From the NCBI RefSeq assembly GCF_900100765.1, contig NZ_FNFO01000005.1, positions 124,001 through 188,000 of the forward strand: a stretch of DNA of 64,000 nucleotides. Direction: 5' to 3'. Position numbers and translations under genes: made by a program. Positions 56,391 through 64,000 of the stretch are shown here, piece by piece. Position 1 is the first letter of the stretch. Every line of letters starts with the position of its first letter. The notes below the pieces were generated by a model. The model had not been told where the DNA came from. It was given only the letters and a program-made list of their open reading frames with translations, and made no database searches. This stretch comes from Catalinimonas alkaloidigena (GTDB lineage Bacteria > Bacteroidota > Bacteroidia > Cytophagales > Flexibacteraceae).

Positions 56391-58292
56391 TTACTTCAAC
56401 TGCCCCGTGAACTCGATGCGGATCTTGGTCTGAAATTTCTCGATGATTTTGAAAATCTCTTTCAACGTAACCTGCTCGATTTTCGTCAGGCTTCCCGGCG
56501 CGATGTAATTGTTGGGTTCGCCCTGCTTGCGAATGATCGTCTTGGCCTGTTGGGTGAGGCGCAGGGCCATCATGTAGTAATACGCCTGCATCAGCTCGTA
56601 ATACTCGTGCTTCTTGAACAGGTCGCGGTGGTACAGTTCTTCCAGCCGCTCGCCGGTATTGGTTTTGAATACGCCGTACTTGAGCGAATACAAGCGCACT
56701 AAATCCACAATGGGCGTCATGGCCTTTTTGATGTTCAGCACCTCTTCTTCTCCTTTTGAGAACGTACGGAAAAAGTTAAAGAACGTCAGCGGCGGCTCGT
56801 ATTTGAGGGCATTTTCGCCAAAATGGTAATACGTGAGTGGCGTATGCTCTGTGAGTTTTTCGCCGATAAATTCCCGGAGCGACTCAAAAAGCGTTGCGTC
56901 ACCGTACAGCATCCGGCAGTCGAAAAACGTAGCGAAGTTCATGACCGACTCCGGGGCGGGGCGGTTCATCCATTTTTCGTAATTCGCCTTCCAGTGCGAC
57001 AGCGAATGGTTCCAGCGCGGGTTTTTCGCCATAAAGCCGCCCGTACAAAAACTAAACCCGACGTAGTCGAGCTGTTCGGAGATGATCTCGGCCAGGCGTA
57101 AAAAATACGCCCGCACTTCCTCGCGCCGTTCCGGGGGCGTGTCTTCGTAAATGATGGCGTTGTCCTGATCGGTTTTGAGCGTCTGTTCTTTACGGCCCTC
57201 GCTGCCCAGTGCCATAAACACGAACTTAGCCGGCGGCGCTCCCATTTCTTTGAGGGCACTTTCGATGATGCGCACGGAAATGTAATCGGAAACGGACGTA
57301 ATGACCTGATTGACATTTTCGGCTTTGACGCCCCGCGACAGCAACTGAAACACGATGGAAGGCACGCGGTTCCACTTGTTGCGCAACTCGTCGAGCGTAT
57401 TGGCCAGCCGCACCGACTGGATGAACACAAACGGCGAGTACGACTGCTCGGTCAGCAGCTTGTTCCGGTTCATCACGCCCACGTACTGCCCTCCGTCTTC
57501 TACCAGCAGATACCGGATTTTCTCCTTGAACATCAGGAGGATGGCTTCGTAGATGAACGCATCCAGCGAAATGCTGAAGATCGGATTTCCCATAACCGTC
57601 GTAACGGGCAATGCCGTATCGACCTGCCCACCCACCACATTTTCGCGCAAGATGATGTCGGTCAGGTACCCGACAAACTCCTTCCCGTCTTTTATAAACA
57701 GACAGCCGATCCGGTTCGTGGTCATGATCTGCGCCGCCCGGTAAATGGGCGTATCCGGCGGGCACGAGTAGATTTTATTGAGCGCCAGCGTACGCAGGGT
57801 TTTCGAGAAAAAGATGTCGGACCCCGCGTAATTTTCCAGCTCGCTGCTTCTGATCCGCACGTAGCTGGCATAGGTTTCGTCCAGCATTTCCCGCCCGAAT
57901 TCCGTACTAAAATAATCGGCGAAGGCCTCGTACTCTTCCGTAAGTGCCCGGAACACATCCTGCGGCAAAAAGTAGACGACGGTGCCCTTTTTGGCAATCA
58001 CCGTACGAATCGACTTTTTCTGATTGAACAACAGCGACAGCCCCCCGTACACATCTTCGCGCAGGTAGTACCGAACCAGTTTCTTTTCGTTCTCTTCATC
58101 ATAAAAGAACGACTCGTACTCACCTTCGGCTACGATGTCGATGCCTTTGAGGCGCGTATAATTCTGATGATAGACCACCTTTTCTTTAGGATGTACCACC
58201 TTTTTGAGAAACCGGGCGATTTCCACGAGCTTGTCGTCCGGCAACAACTGAAAAGGCGTACTCTGCCGGAGGAGTTCTAGCGGTGTACTCAT
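56391..58292 (-). CDS. cNMP-binding / CBS / DUF294 nucleotidyltransferase-like regulator
   Basis: A 633-residue cytoplasmic protein. Domains in order: cyclic-nucleotide-binding-like (about 10-130, YYLREDVYGGLSLLFNQKKS), a CBS pair (about 170-290, PPDTPIYRAAQIMTTNRIGC and MFKEKIRYLLVEDGGQYVGV), the DUF294 nucleotidyltransferase-like core (about 330-450, with ALGSEGRKEQTLKTDQDNA resembling the GS...D.D nucleotidyltransferase motif) and a helical DUF294 C-terminal domain. The start overlaps the stop of the exonuclease gene by four bases. Related proteins are thought to sense nucleotides and control a partner; the actual ligand is unknown. Confidence 0.92.
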   Translation of the reverse strand: MSTPLELLRQSTPFQLLPDDKLVEIARFLKKVVHPKEKVVYHQNYTRLKGIDIVAEGEYESFFYDEENEKKLVRYYLREDVYGGLSLLFNQKKSIRTVIAKKGTVVYFLPQDVFRALTEEYEAFADYFSTEFGREMLDETYASYVRIRSSELENYAGSDIFFSKTLRTLALNKIYSCPPDTPIYRAAQIMTTNRIGCLFIKDGKEFVGYLTDIILRENVVGGQVDTALPVTTVMGNPIFSISLDAFIYEAILLMFKEKIRYLLVEDGGQYVGVMNRNKLLTEQSYSPFVFIQSVRLANTLDELRNKWNRVPSIVFQLLSRGVKAENVNQVITSVSDYISVRIIESALKEMGAPPAKFVFMALGSEGRKEQTLKTDQDNAIIYEDTPPERREEVRAYFLRLAEIISEQLDYVGFSFCTGGFMAKNPRWNHSLSHWKANYEKWMNRPAPESVMNFATFFDCRMLYGDATLFESLREFIGEKLTEHTPLTYYHFGENALKYEPPLTFFNFFRTFSKGEEEVLNIKKAMTPIVDLVRLYSLKYGVFKTNTGERLEELYHRDLFKKHEYYELMQAYYYMMALRLTQQAKTIIRKQGEPNNYIAPGSLTKIEQVTLKEIFKIIEKFQTKIRIEFTGQLK

Positions 58293-58993
58293 TGGAGAAC
58301 TAAGAAGAGAATAAGTAATGCGGTGAGAATCACCGTGAGTAACATGAGGAGACCATAGCCGGTCCGCTTTTTGATTTTCTTGGTGATGCGGCTGCGACTT
58401 TGCTGGGCTTCGATCACGTGTTCGTCAATATCGCCTTTTCGGACCAGTTCGAAAAAACAATCGGCCACGGCGCGGGCGTCGCACATCGCGTCGTGTTGGT
58501 GTTCCAGTCGTCTCTTGAACAAGGTTTGGTAGAGTTCCCCGAGTTTGGGGTAGTGTCGCCCGGGCACGTGGATGTACTCGCTTGTGGCCTTCATCGTGCA
58601 AAACCGGGGCGTTTCTTTGATGATGTTTTTGAGCCCGGCGCGCCGAAACCCCATCTCCAGCATGCGCTGGTCGAAGTCCATGTAATGCGCCACCATCATG
58701 GGTTTGTACTGCCGCAGGTCCGAATACAGCGCCCGCAACGCCTTCCGACGCGCAATTCCCTTTTCCTGCGCCACCGCCACCGAAATGCCGTGAATCCGCT
58801 CCGACTTCCGCTCAATGTCGTAATCGTCCGGTTTGATCAGGTAATTCCGCGCCTTCACTTCCTTCCCGTCCCGGGTGAAGATCACCCACGCGACCTGCAC
58901 AATGTAGGGCCACTCCTCCACCCGGCGGCTGTCCCAGTGCTTGGGCCGCCCGGACGTTTCCGTGTCCACAAAAAGCAAGTACTCCGGAATCAT
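58289..58993 (-). CDS. DEDDh 3'-5' exonuclease with C-terminal membrane anchor
   Basis: A 234-residue protein of the DnaQ-like fold. The acidic residues of the active site are in LLFVDTETSGRP (motif I), VAHYMDFDQRML (motif II) and HQHDAMCDARAVADCFFEL (motif III, with the DEDDh histidine). After residue 205 a basic stretch leads to one transmembrane helix (LLMLLTVILTALLILFLVL) at the very end, so the nuclease is likely membrane-tethered facing the cytoplasm. It is translationally coupled (ATGA) to the cNMP/CBS/DUF294 gene. Confidence 0.92.
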   Translation of the reverse strand: MIPEYLLFVDTETSGRPKHWDSRRVEEWPYIVQVAWVIFTRDGKEVKARNYLIKPDDYDIERKSERIHGISVAVAQEKGIARRKALRALYSDLRQYKPMMVAHYMDFDQRMLEMGFRRAGLKNIIKETPRFCTMKATSEYIHVPGRHYPKLGELYQTLFKRRLEHQHDAMCDARAVADCFFELVRKGDIDEHVIEAQQSRSRITKKIKKRTGYGLLMLLTVILTALLILFLVLQ

Positions 58994-59062
58994 GTGGTGA
59001 GTATGGTGAATTGGTGGTGTGGTGAATGAGTGGATTGGGGGTTTACCTATTTACCGGAGTAA

Positions 59063-59144
59063 TGTCACCCTGAAAGGGTCTTATTGTTCAAATAAGGTGC
59101 TGAATCGTTTGTGTGCAAAATCCTTCGTTTGGCTCAGGATGACA
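59063..59144. repeat. TGTCA...TGACA intergenic element
   Basis: Starts TGTCACCCTGA and ends TCAGGATGACA, an 11-base terminal inverted repeat with one mismatch, with an AT-rich centre. It lies between hisA and the exonuclease gene. Similar ends occur in dispersed intergenic repeats of Bacteroidota. Confidence 0.6.
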
Positions 59145-59195
59145 ATAATTGCAAACGCCTAAAAAGCAATTTGACATTTATTCATTTTTAATCTA

Positions 59196-59918
59196 TCAAC
59201 TCGCAATCCAGGGAGCCAGGTCTTTCAACTGAATGCGCCCTTCGTAGATGGCCTTGCCGACGATGACGCCCCATACGCCAACTTCTTCCAGTTCCTCCAA
59301 GTCTTTGAGGGAGCTGACGCCGCCGCTGGCAATCACGTGTAGGTCGGGGAACCGGTCACGCAATTCCTGATACAAATGGATCGAAGGGCCCTGCAACAGG
59401 CCATCCTTCGCGACGTCGGTACTGATCGCGTAGCGCACGCCGCGTTCCTGGTACTCCTCCAGAAAGTCGAAGATGTGTCGCCCGGACGATTCCTGCCAGC
59501 CACTCACGGCGATTTTCATGTCACGCGCGTCCGCTCCCAGGATGATTTTTTCCGGTCCGTACTCCTTCAACCAGCGCTCAAACGTGTCGGGTTCCCGCAC
59601 GGCGATGCTGCCGCCCGTAATCTGTTTTGCCCCACACTCAAACGCAATCCGCAGGTCGTCATCGGACTGGATGCCCCCACCGAAATCGATGTGCAATCCA
59701 GTTTTTGAGGCCAGTCGTTCGAGCACCCGGTAGTTGATCACCCGCTTTTCGCGTGCGCCGTCGAGGTCCACCACGTGCAGGCGTTGCAGTCCGGCGTCTT
59801 CAAACCGCAGGGCCATGTCGAGCGGATCGGCGGCGTATTCTTTCTTTTGCGCATAATCGCCCTGCGTCAGGCGAACGCACTTACCGTCGATGATGTCGAT
59901 GGCGGGAATGATGTGCAT
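59196..59918 (-). CDS. hisA: Phosphoribosylformimino-5-aminoimidazole carboxamide ribotide isomerase
   Basis: A 240-residue TIM-barrel protein. Catalytic Asp8 lies in IIPAIDIIDGKCVRL, and the second acid in AISTDVAKDGLL. The phosphate-binding loops HIDFGGGIQSDDDL and VIASGGVSSLKDL are intact. It isomerises ProFAR to PRFAR in histidine synthesis. hisH is the next gene upstream, the usual pathway neighbour; hisF and the rest are not in the window. Confidence 0.97.
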   Translation of the reverse strand: MHIIPAIDIIDGKCVRLTQGDYAQKKEYAADPLDMALRFEDAGLQRLHVVDLDGAREKRVINYRVLERLASKTGLHIDFGGGIQSDDDLRIAFECGAKQITGGSIAVREPDTFERWLKEYGPEKIILGADARDMKIAVSGWQESSGRHIFDFLEEYQERGVRYAISTDVAKDGLLQGPSIHLYQELRDRFPDLHVIASGGVSSLKDLEELEEVGVWGVIVGKAIYEGRIQLKDLAPWIAS

Positions 59919-59983
59919 GGGGGAATGGATTACAAATTGAAACTTTCAGGGGGCAAATTAAGCAACGCTTTGTACTCTTATCC

Positions 59984-60053
59984 TGTCACCTCGAACAACG
60001 TGAGAGATCTCCTAGCTTTTGGACCGAGATCTCTCCCGATGGTCGCGATGACA
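59984..60053. repeat. Long imperfect palindrome with TGTCA ends
   Basis: Arms of about 28 bases (TGTCACCTCGAACAACGTGA continuing into GAGATCTC, and its imperfect complement) enclose a 14-base centre. It lies between hisH and hisA and is the clearest copy of the TGTCA element family in this window. Confidence 0.7.
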
Positions 60054-60107
60054 AAGTGTTGGGCAGGTCGTTATCCGGTTTCCGGATCTCCTGACTTCGG
60101 TGCTCCG

Positions 60108-60725
60108 TCAGACCAACTCTTCCTGTTTGAGTTCGACGAAGTTTTTGAGAATCTGCGCCCCGACCAGTCCACTCTTTTCGGGGTGAAACTGCGCGGCATA
60201 GAAGTTGTCTTTGTGCAGCATGGCCGAGAACGGCACGATGTAGTTGCAGGCGGCCATGGTGTAAGAACTCATTTCGGCATAATAGCTGTGTACGAAGTAG
60301 ACGTACGCCGGAATTTCAATCTCGCGTAACAAGGGGAAATCCGCGTCAGCCGCAGGCGAGATGGTATTCCATCCCATGTGCGGCACCTTCTGCCCCGCCT
60401 CGTCCGGCCGAAACCGCTTCACTTCCACGTCGAAGATGCCGAGACACGGCGTGTCATTCTCTTCCGAATGGGTACACATCAGTTGCAACCCCAGGCACAC
60501 GCCCAGTACCGGTTGCGTCAGGGTGGGCAGGAGTTGGTCGAGTCCCTTTTCCCGGAGGTAGCCCATGGCGGTGCTGGCCTCCCCCACCCCTGGAAAGATC
60601 ACCCGGTCGGCCGAGCGGATCACCTCTTCTTCGTCAGACAGAATCGGCTCAATGCCCAGGCGTTCCAGGGCGTACTTCACCGACTGTACATTCCCCGCGT
60701 TGTATTTAATGATGACGGTTTTCAT
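60108..60725 (-). CDS. hisH: Imidazole glycerol phosphate synthase glutaminase subunit
   Basis: A 205-residue class I glutamine amidotransferase. The N-terminal IIKYNAGNVQSVKYALERLG and VIFPGVGEASTAMGYLREKG are typical of HisH. The nucleophile is the Cys of GVCLGLQLMC, and the His/Glu of the triad lie in AAQFHPEKSGLVGAQIL. It supplies ammonia to HisF for ring closure in histidine and purine-salvage chemistry. Confidence 0.97.
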   Translation of the reverse strand: MKTVIIKYNAGNVQSVKYALERLGIEPILSDEEEVIRSADRVIFPGVGEASTAMGYLREKGLDQLLPTLTQPVLGVCLGLQLMCTHSEENDTPCLGIFDVEVKRFRPDEAGQKVPHMGWNTISPAADADFPLLREIEIPAYVYFVHSYYAEMSSYTMAACNYIVPFSAMLHKDNFYAAQFHPEKSGLVGAQILKNFVELKQEELV

Positions 60726-60736
60726 GTGGAATTAAA

Positions 60737-60748
60737 GATTACAAATTG
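60737..60748 (-). repeat. CAATTTGTAATC repeat before hisH
   Basis: The 12-mer (GATTACAAATTG on the plus strand) lies 11 bases before the hisH start. An identical copy is 9 bases before the hisA start (59928-59939), and one in the opposite orientation is at the aroF stop (61172-61183). Further CAAATTG units follow the hisH copy. Confidence 0.6.
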
Positions 60749-60768
60749 TCAAATTGTCAAATTGCAAA

Positions 60769-61146
60769 TTAGCTTTCTTTCGTCCGTTGGTGCAGGTAGC
60801 GGATAAAACCCGCTAATTGTCTCGACAGGCCGATTAGTCTTTCGTACAGGCGTTCATACGCTTCGTTGCCGATTAGCCCCCCTTCCTTCAAAACGTAAAG
60901 TTGGCTGCGTAACTCGCCACAGGAGCCTTTCGCGTAGCGAAGAAAGCGAATAAAATCCCCATTGTTATCATACTCAAATCCTTCGGCAATGTTGTTTGAG
61001 ATGGAAGACGCCGCACGACGAATTTGATCTTTCGCACCGAAATCATTCTTCAATCTTCCTATCTCCGAAAGCTGGTACATTTCAACCGCTACTTTTGCCG
61101 CGTCCTGCCAGATTTGGAGATCCTCAAAACGTTCGATCTTTGCCAT
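60769..61146 (-). CDS. Four-helix-bundle protein (23S rRNA intervening-sequence / S23 family)
   Basis: A 125-residue helical protein with the family pattern FEDLQIWQDAAKVAVEMYQL, KDQIRRAASSISNNIAEGFE, FIRFLRYAKGSCGELRSQLY and LIGLSRQLAGFIRYL. Homologues are encoded in intervening sequences of 23S rRNA genes, as free-standing genes in many bacteria, and as accessory (Avd) proteins of diversity-generating retroelements. No reverse transcriptase is present here. The gene interrupts the aroF-hisH run and is flanked by inverted CAATTTG-type repeats, so it may have arrived as a small mobile unit. Confidence 0.92.
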   Translation of the reverse strand: MAKIERFEDLQIWQDAAKVAVEMYQLSEIGRLKNDFGAKDQIRRAASSISNNIAEGFEYDNNGDFIRFLRYAKGSCGELRSQLYVLKEGGLIGNEAYERLYERLIGLSRQLAGFIRYLHQRTKES

Positions 61147-61181
61147 TGCACAATCTGCAATTTGTCATGTGCAATTTGTAA

Positions 61182-62192
61182 TCAGAACTCTTCCCGCAGT
61201 TGATAGGCTTGGCGCATGCGCTGGTAGAGGCGGCTGGCTTCGTCGAAATTGAGGGTTTGCTGGCCATCGGAGGCGGCCTCTTCGGGGGTGTCGTGGACTT
61301 CCACGATGATGCCGTCGGCACCGGCCATGACGCCCGCCAGGGCCATCGGTTCAACAAACTCGCGGATGCCAATGCCGTGTGACGGATCGACGATCACGGG
61401 CAGGTGCGACTTTTCTTTCAGAATTGGGACAGCATTGAGGTCCAGCGTATTGCGGCTGGCGGTTTCGTAGGTACGGATGCCCCGCTCGCACAGGAGGATC
61501 TTCTCGTTACCGCCGGAAAAGACGTATTCGGCCGACTGGAGCAGTTCGTCGAGGGTGCCGGAGAGACCGCGTTTGATCATCACCGGTTTGTCGACCTTTC
61601 CGAGTTCGTCGAGTAAGTTAAAGTTTTGGGTGTTCCGCGCGCCCACCTGGAAGACGTCGACGTAATCGAGCATGTCCGCGATTTGAGAGGGCTGCATCAC
61701 TTCGGTGATGATTTTGATGCCGTTCTGGCGGCAGATGTCGTAGAACATTTTGAGGCCGTCCAGCCCCATCCCACGAAACGAGTAGGGCGAGCTACGCGGT
61801 TTGTAGACGCCCCCGCGCATGATCTTCACGTCGTTGTCAAGCAGGTGCGTCACCGTCCGCTCAATCTGTTCCTCACTTTCAATGGAACACGGCCCCGCCA
61901 TGATGGAAAACGTGCCTTCGCCAATCACCACGCCGTCGCCCAGGTCGAGGCGCGTGCGATTCACTTTCCACTTGCGAGAGACCAGTTTATAGTCGTCCGA
62001 CACGATGTGAATGTCCTGAATGCCCGGCAGATGTCCGATGCTACGCACGTCGAACTCCTTCTTGCCCGTGCCCACGACGTAGCTAGCGCGCTGCGTGGTC
62101 ACTTCGGTGGTTTTGTAGCCGAGGTCGTGAATTTGTTTGAGAATGGCCGCTTTGAGAGGCGACTCAATATCGGGATCTACTTGAATGATCAT
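61182..62192 (-). CDS. aroF: 3-deoxy-7-phosphoheptulonate synthase (DAHP synthase, type Ibeta)
   Basis: A 336-residue protein with an N-terminal ferredoxin-like regulatory domain (about 1-70) and a TIM-barrel synthase. Signatures: [61 protein letters not shown] and [17 protein letters not shown]. It condenses phosphoenolpyruvate and erythrose-4-phosphate, the first step of aromatic amino-acid synthesis. It lies downstream of trpB-trpA and so probably shares their transcript. Confidence 0.96.
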   Translation of the reverse strand: MIIQVDPDIESPLKAAILKQIHDLGYKTTEVTTQRASYVVGTGKKEFDVRSIGHLPGIQDIHIVSDDYKLVSRKWKVNRTRLDLGDGVVIGEGTFSIMAGPCSIESEEQIERTVTHLLDNDVKIMRGGVYKPRSSPYSFRGMGLDGLKMFYDICRQNGIKIITEVMQPSQIADMLDYVDVFQVGARNTQNFNLLDELGKVDKPVMIKRGLSGTLDELLQSAEYVFSGGNEKILLCERGIRTYETASRNTLDLNAVPILKEKSHLPVIVDPSHGIGIREFVEPMALAGVMAGADGIIVEVHDTPEEAASDGQQTLNFDEASRLYQRMRQAYQLREEF

Positions 62193-62246
62193 GGTTTAAT
62201 AATTTTAGGCTGATGGAGTGAGTAAAACTAAAATCCAACATTATCA

Positions 62247-62729
62247 CTACTGACTCAAATGTCGTTTCGTTTCTTCAATAAGGCGATCAATTTCGCTCAT
62301 GAACAGTTTTCGATTCGCATCAATCAATTGCTGGGAGTCTTTTGATAAGTTCACAGGGTTCTCAAGCAAATGTTTCCAATGCTCATGGTCCAATAGTTTA
62401 GTTTGCCAATACCACGAGCAATCCTCGCACCCTGCCTTGAACTCTCCATTAGTGTATGAATACACGTTGGGTTGATAAAAAGCTGCTGATAATTCGTATA
62501 CCAAGAACCCCGGCGATCTTTCTTCTATTTTATTGGTCATCTCTACTACTTCATAAATACCATCGTAGTTAACATCTTGAAAAAGATAGGTTCGTAGAGA
62601 GGCTCCATCATGATCAGGGCTATTCCCTTTAAGTTGTTCAATATAGGCTTCGCCTTTTTCCCAGTAGGACTGCGAAAAGGCCGTTTGTGAAGCAATGATC
62701 AACATCCCAACGAAGACAATTTTCAGCAT
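62247..62729 (-). CDS. Small secreted protein, unrecognised, AT-rich interloper in the trp/aro run
   Basis: A 160-residue protein with a signal peptide (MLKIVFVGMLIIASQTAFSQ). The mature part contains YLFQDVNYDGIYEVVEMTNK, a DxNxDG calcium-loop-like segment, and a possible disulfide pair in CEDCSWYW. The start is four bases after the trpA stop. Base composition is clearly richer in A and T than trpA and aroF. Nothing suggests a role in tryptophan synthesis, so it may be a recent insertion. Function is unknown. Confidence 0.75.
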   Translation of the reverse strand: MLKIVFVGMLIIASQTAFSQSYWEKGEAYIEQLKGNSPDHDGASLRTYLFQDVNYDGIYEVVEMTNKIEERSPGFLVYELSAAFYQPNVYSYTNGEFKAGCEDCSWYWQTKLLDHEHWKHLLENPVNLSKDSQQLIDANRKLFMSEIDRLIEETKRHLSQ

Positions 62730-62733
62730 GACC

Positions 62734-63534
62734 CTAATCTTCTTTGGATAATTCTACCGCTTCGCCTTTCACATCGTGGACGAACGTGCGGATGTCGTCG
62801 GAAAGGTTTTCGCTTTTGTGGAGCAGGTTAATGAACGCACTGCCGATGATGGCACCGCTGGCATGCTGACAAGCACGGGCAAAGGTGTCATGGTTGGAGA
62901 TGCCGAAGCCGATGAGCGTCGGATTCTTGAGTTGCATGGCGCGGATGCGCGCGAAATACGCTTCCTGTTCGTCGGAGATGCCCTGACGTGCGCCCGTCGT
63001 GCCGGCTGTCGCGACCATGTAGATGAATCCTTCGGAGGCCTCATCAATCTGACGGATACGCTTTTCCGAGGTTTGCGGCGTAATCAGGAAGATGTTGAGA
63101 AGGCCATGTTGCTTGAAAAGCTCAGCGTATTCTTCCTGAAAAACCGGCAGGGGCAGATCAGGCAGGATCATGCCGTCGATGCCGATGTCCGCACACTTCT
63201 GGCAAAAGGCTTCAACACCGTACTGGATGATCGGATTGACGTACCCCATCAGAATCAGCGGCGTGTCGACTTCGGCGCGGATACCTTCCAGTTGCGCGAA
63301 AAGCGTCTGGAGCGTCATGCCGTTGTCGAGCGCCTGCTGGTTGCTTTGCTGAATGGTCGGACCGTCGGCGACCGGATCGGAAAAGGGAATGCCAATTTCA
63401 ATCACGTCGGCCCCGGCATCAGCGAGGGAGCGGAGCACCGTGCGTGTATCGTCCAAGTGCGGAAAACCGGCCGTGAAATAGACGGAGAGGACGTTTTCGG
63501 TTTTCTCCTGAAAGAGTTGTTGAATGCGATTCAT
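62734..63534 (-). CDS. trpA: Tryptophan synthase alpha chain
   Basis: A 266-residue TIM-barrel protein; the ATG at 63534 (MNRIQQLFQEKTENVLSVYF) fits the family, and the longer frame to 63585 does not. The catalytic Glu and Asp lie in DVIEIGIPFSDPVADGPTIQ; GYVNPIIQYGVEAFCQKCAD and YMVATAGTTGARQGI complete the active site. It cleaves indole-glycerol phosphate and passes indole to TrpB, encoded directly upstream. Confidence 0.97.
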   Translation of the reverse strand: MNRIQQLFQEKTENVLSVYFTAGFPHLDDTRTVLRSLADAGADVIEIGIPFSDPVADGPTIQQSNQQALDNGMTLQTLFAQLEGIRAEVDTPLILMGYVNPIIQYGVEAFCQKCADIGIDGMILPDLPLPVFQEEYAELFKQHGLLNIFLITPQTSEKRIRQIDEASEGFIYMVATAGTTGARQGISDEQEAYFARIRAMQLKNPTLIGFGISNHDTFARACQHASGAIIGSAFINLLHKSENLSDDIRTFVHDVKGEAVELSKED

Positions 63535-63539
63535 ATTGC

Positions 63540-63600
63540 AAAGAGATTTACCACTAAGACACCGCACCAAGGCGGCTAATAACACAAAGGAGCACGAAGG
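63540..63600. repeat. Dispersed-repeat-like spacer between trpB and trpA
   Basis: The spacer contains ACCACTAAGACACCGCACCA and AACACAAAGGAGCACGAAGG, a style of A/C-rich repeat common between genes in Bacteroidota. It is only 67 bases long, so the genes are probably still co-transcribed. Confidence 0.35.
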
Positions 63601-63601
63601 A

Positions 63602-64000
63602 TTATGCGTCGATTTTTCGGTCGGCCAAGCCCATTTTCATATACGTTTCCAGGTCTTTGTCGCCCCGACCGGAGAGGCACATGACCACCACGTCGTTGGG
63701 GCCGTGCTTGCGGTTTTCGAGGTAAGCCAGCGCATGCGCCGATTCCAGCGCCGGAATGATGCCTTCCTGCCGACTCAGCCGCAACACCGCATCCAACGCC
63801 TGATCGTCCGTGGCACTGTAGAACTTCGCCCGTCCCGTCGCAAACAGATGCGCGTGCATGGGTCCGATGCCGGGGTAATCCAGCCCCGCCGAGAGCGAAT
63901 AAGGTTCCGTCACCTGACCGTCTTCCGTTTGCATCAGGATGGTCCGGCTACCGTGCAGTACGCCCGGCTTGCCGAGGGCCGTCGTCGCGGCCGAATGTCC
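63602..64000 (-). CDS. trpB: Tryptophan synthase beta chain (5' part beyond the window)
   Basis: The last 132 codons of a TrpB-type PLP enzyme, entering from the window edge as [20 protein letters not shown]. Family features are [20 protein letters not shown], the [16 protein letters not shown] stretch and the C-terminal [19 protein letters not shown]. The PLP lysine lies outside the window. It joins indole and serine to give tryptophan, in complex with TrpA. Confidence 0.96.
   Translation of the reverse strand, partial: GHSAATTALGKPGVLHGSRTILMQTEDGQVTEPYSLSAGLDYPGIGPMHAHLFATGRAKFYSATDDQALDAVLRLSRQEGIIPALESAHALAYLENRKHGPNDVVVMCLSGRGDKDLETYMKMGLADRKIDA

Noticed and set aside
60769-61146. Diversity-generating retroelement suggested by the Avd-like four-helix-bundle protein
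   Set aside because: No reverse transcriptase, template repeat or variable target gene was seen nearby.

Overview
The window looks like a chromosomal segment of a fairly GC-rich Bacteroidota, probably Cytophagales-like. The evidence is two SusC/SusD outer-membrane uptake loci driven by ECF sigma/FecR pairs, a cell-surface protein with a type IX secretion (T9SS) sorting domain, FtsX-type permeases of the Bacteroidota kind, DUF5916, DUF2490 and DUF6090-like proteins, and start sites mostly without clear Shine-Dalgarno sequences. No tRNA, rRNA, CRISPR array, prophage or intact insertion sequence was seen.

Layout. 1-1188 is the N-terminal part of an ethylene-receptor-like histidine kinase, cut by the window edge. 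1370-4831 is a very large unrecognised outer-membrane protein. 5153-6381 is a TIGR02587/TIGR02588 membrane protein pair. 6386-9331 holds a GH29 fucosidase and a Tat-exported Gfo/Idh/MocA oxidoreductase. 9343-11704 holds a broken small membrane ORF, a palindrome-rich spacer, a formylglycine-generating-enzyme-fold protein without the catalytic cysteines, and a frameshifted small ORF. 11823-14520 is a split M16 protease pair.

The first polysaccharide-type locus (14654-24372, minus strand) runs sigma factor, small AT-rich secreted protein, FecR, SusC with an STN domain, SusD, GH30 and a small beta-barrel protein. Next come a LytS/LytTR two-component pair (24592-26411), a 1275-residue FG-GAP/Asp-rich/T9SS surface protein (26906-30733), a DUF6090-like protein, an ammonium transporter gene broken by both an amber codon and a frameshift, and an FtsX-type permease. 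The second locus (36279-45547, minus strand) runs sigma, FecR, SusC, SusD and GH92 mannosidase, and its divergent neighbour is a 5-oxoprolinase/hydantoinase fusion. Plus-strand genes to 56363 are rlmF, a GH28 protein, a DUF5916 protein, a DUF2490 protein and a class V aminotransferase-fold enzyme.

The last part (56391-64000, minus strand) is a cNMP/CBS/DUF294 regulator overlapping a DEDDh exonuclease, then an amino-acid biosynthesis run read as trpB, trpA, a small AT-rich secreted protein, DAHP synthase, a four-helix-bundle protein, hisH and hisA. Functionally the window combines glycan capture and breakdown (fucose, mannan, beta-glucan-like and pectin-like substrates), signalling through sigma/FecR and histidine kinases, and central aromatic/histidine biosynthesis. 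The points most worth a second look are the ethylene-binding-domain kinase, the doubly broken amt gene, two other small broken ORFs, the AT-rich interlopers inside operons, and several families of short intergenic repeats.
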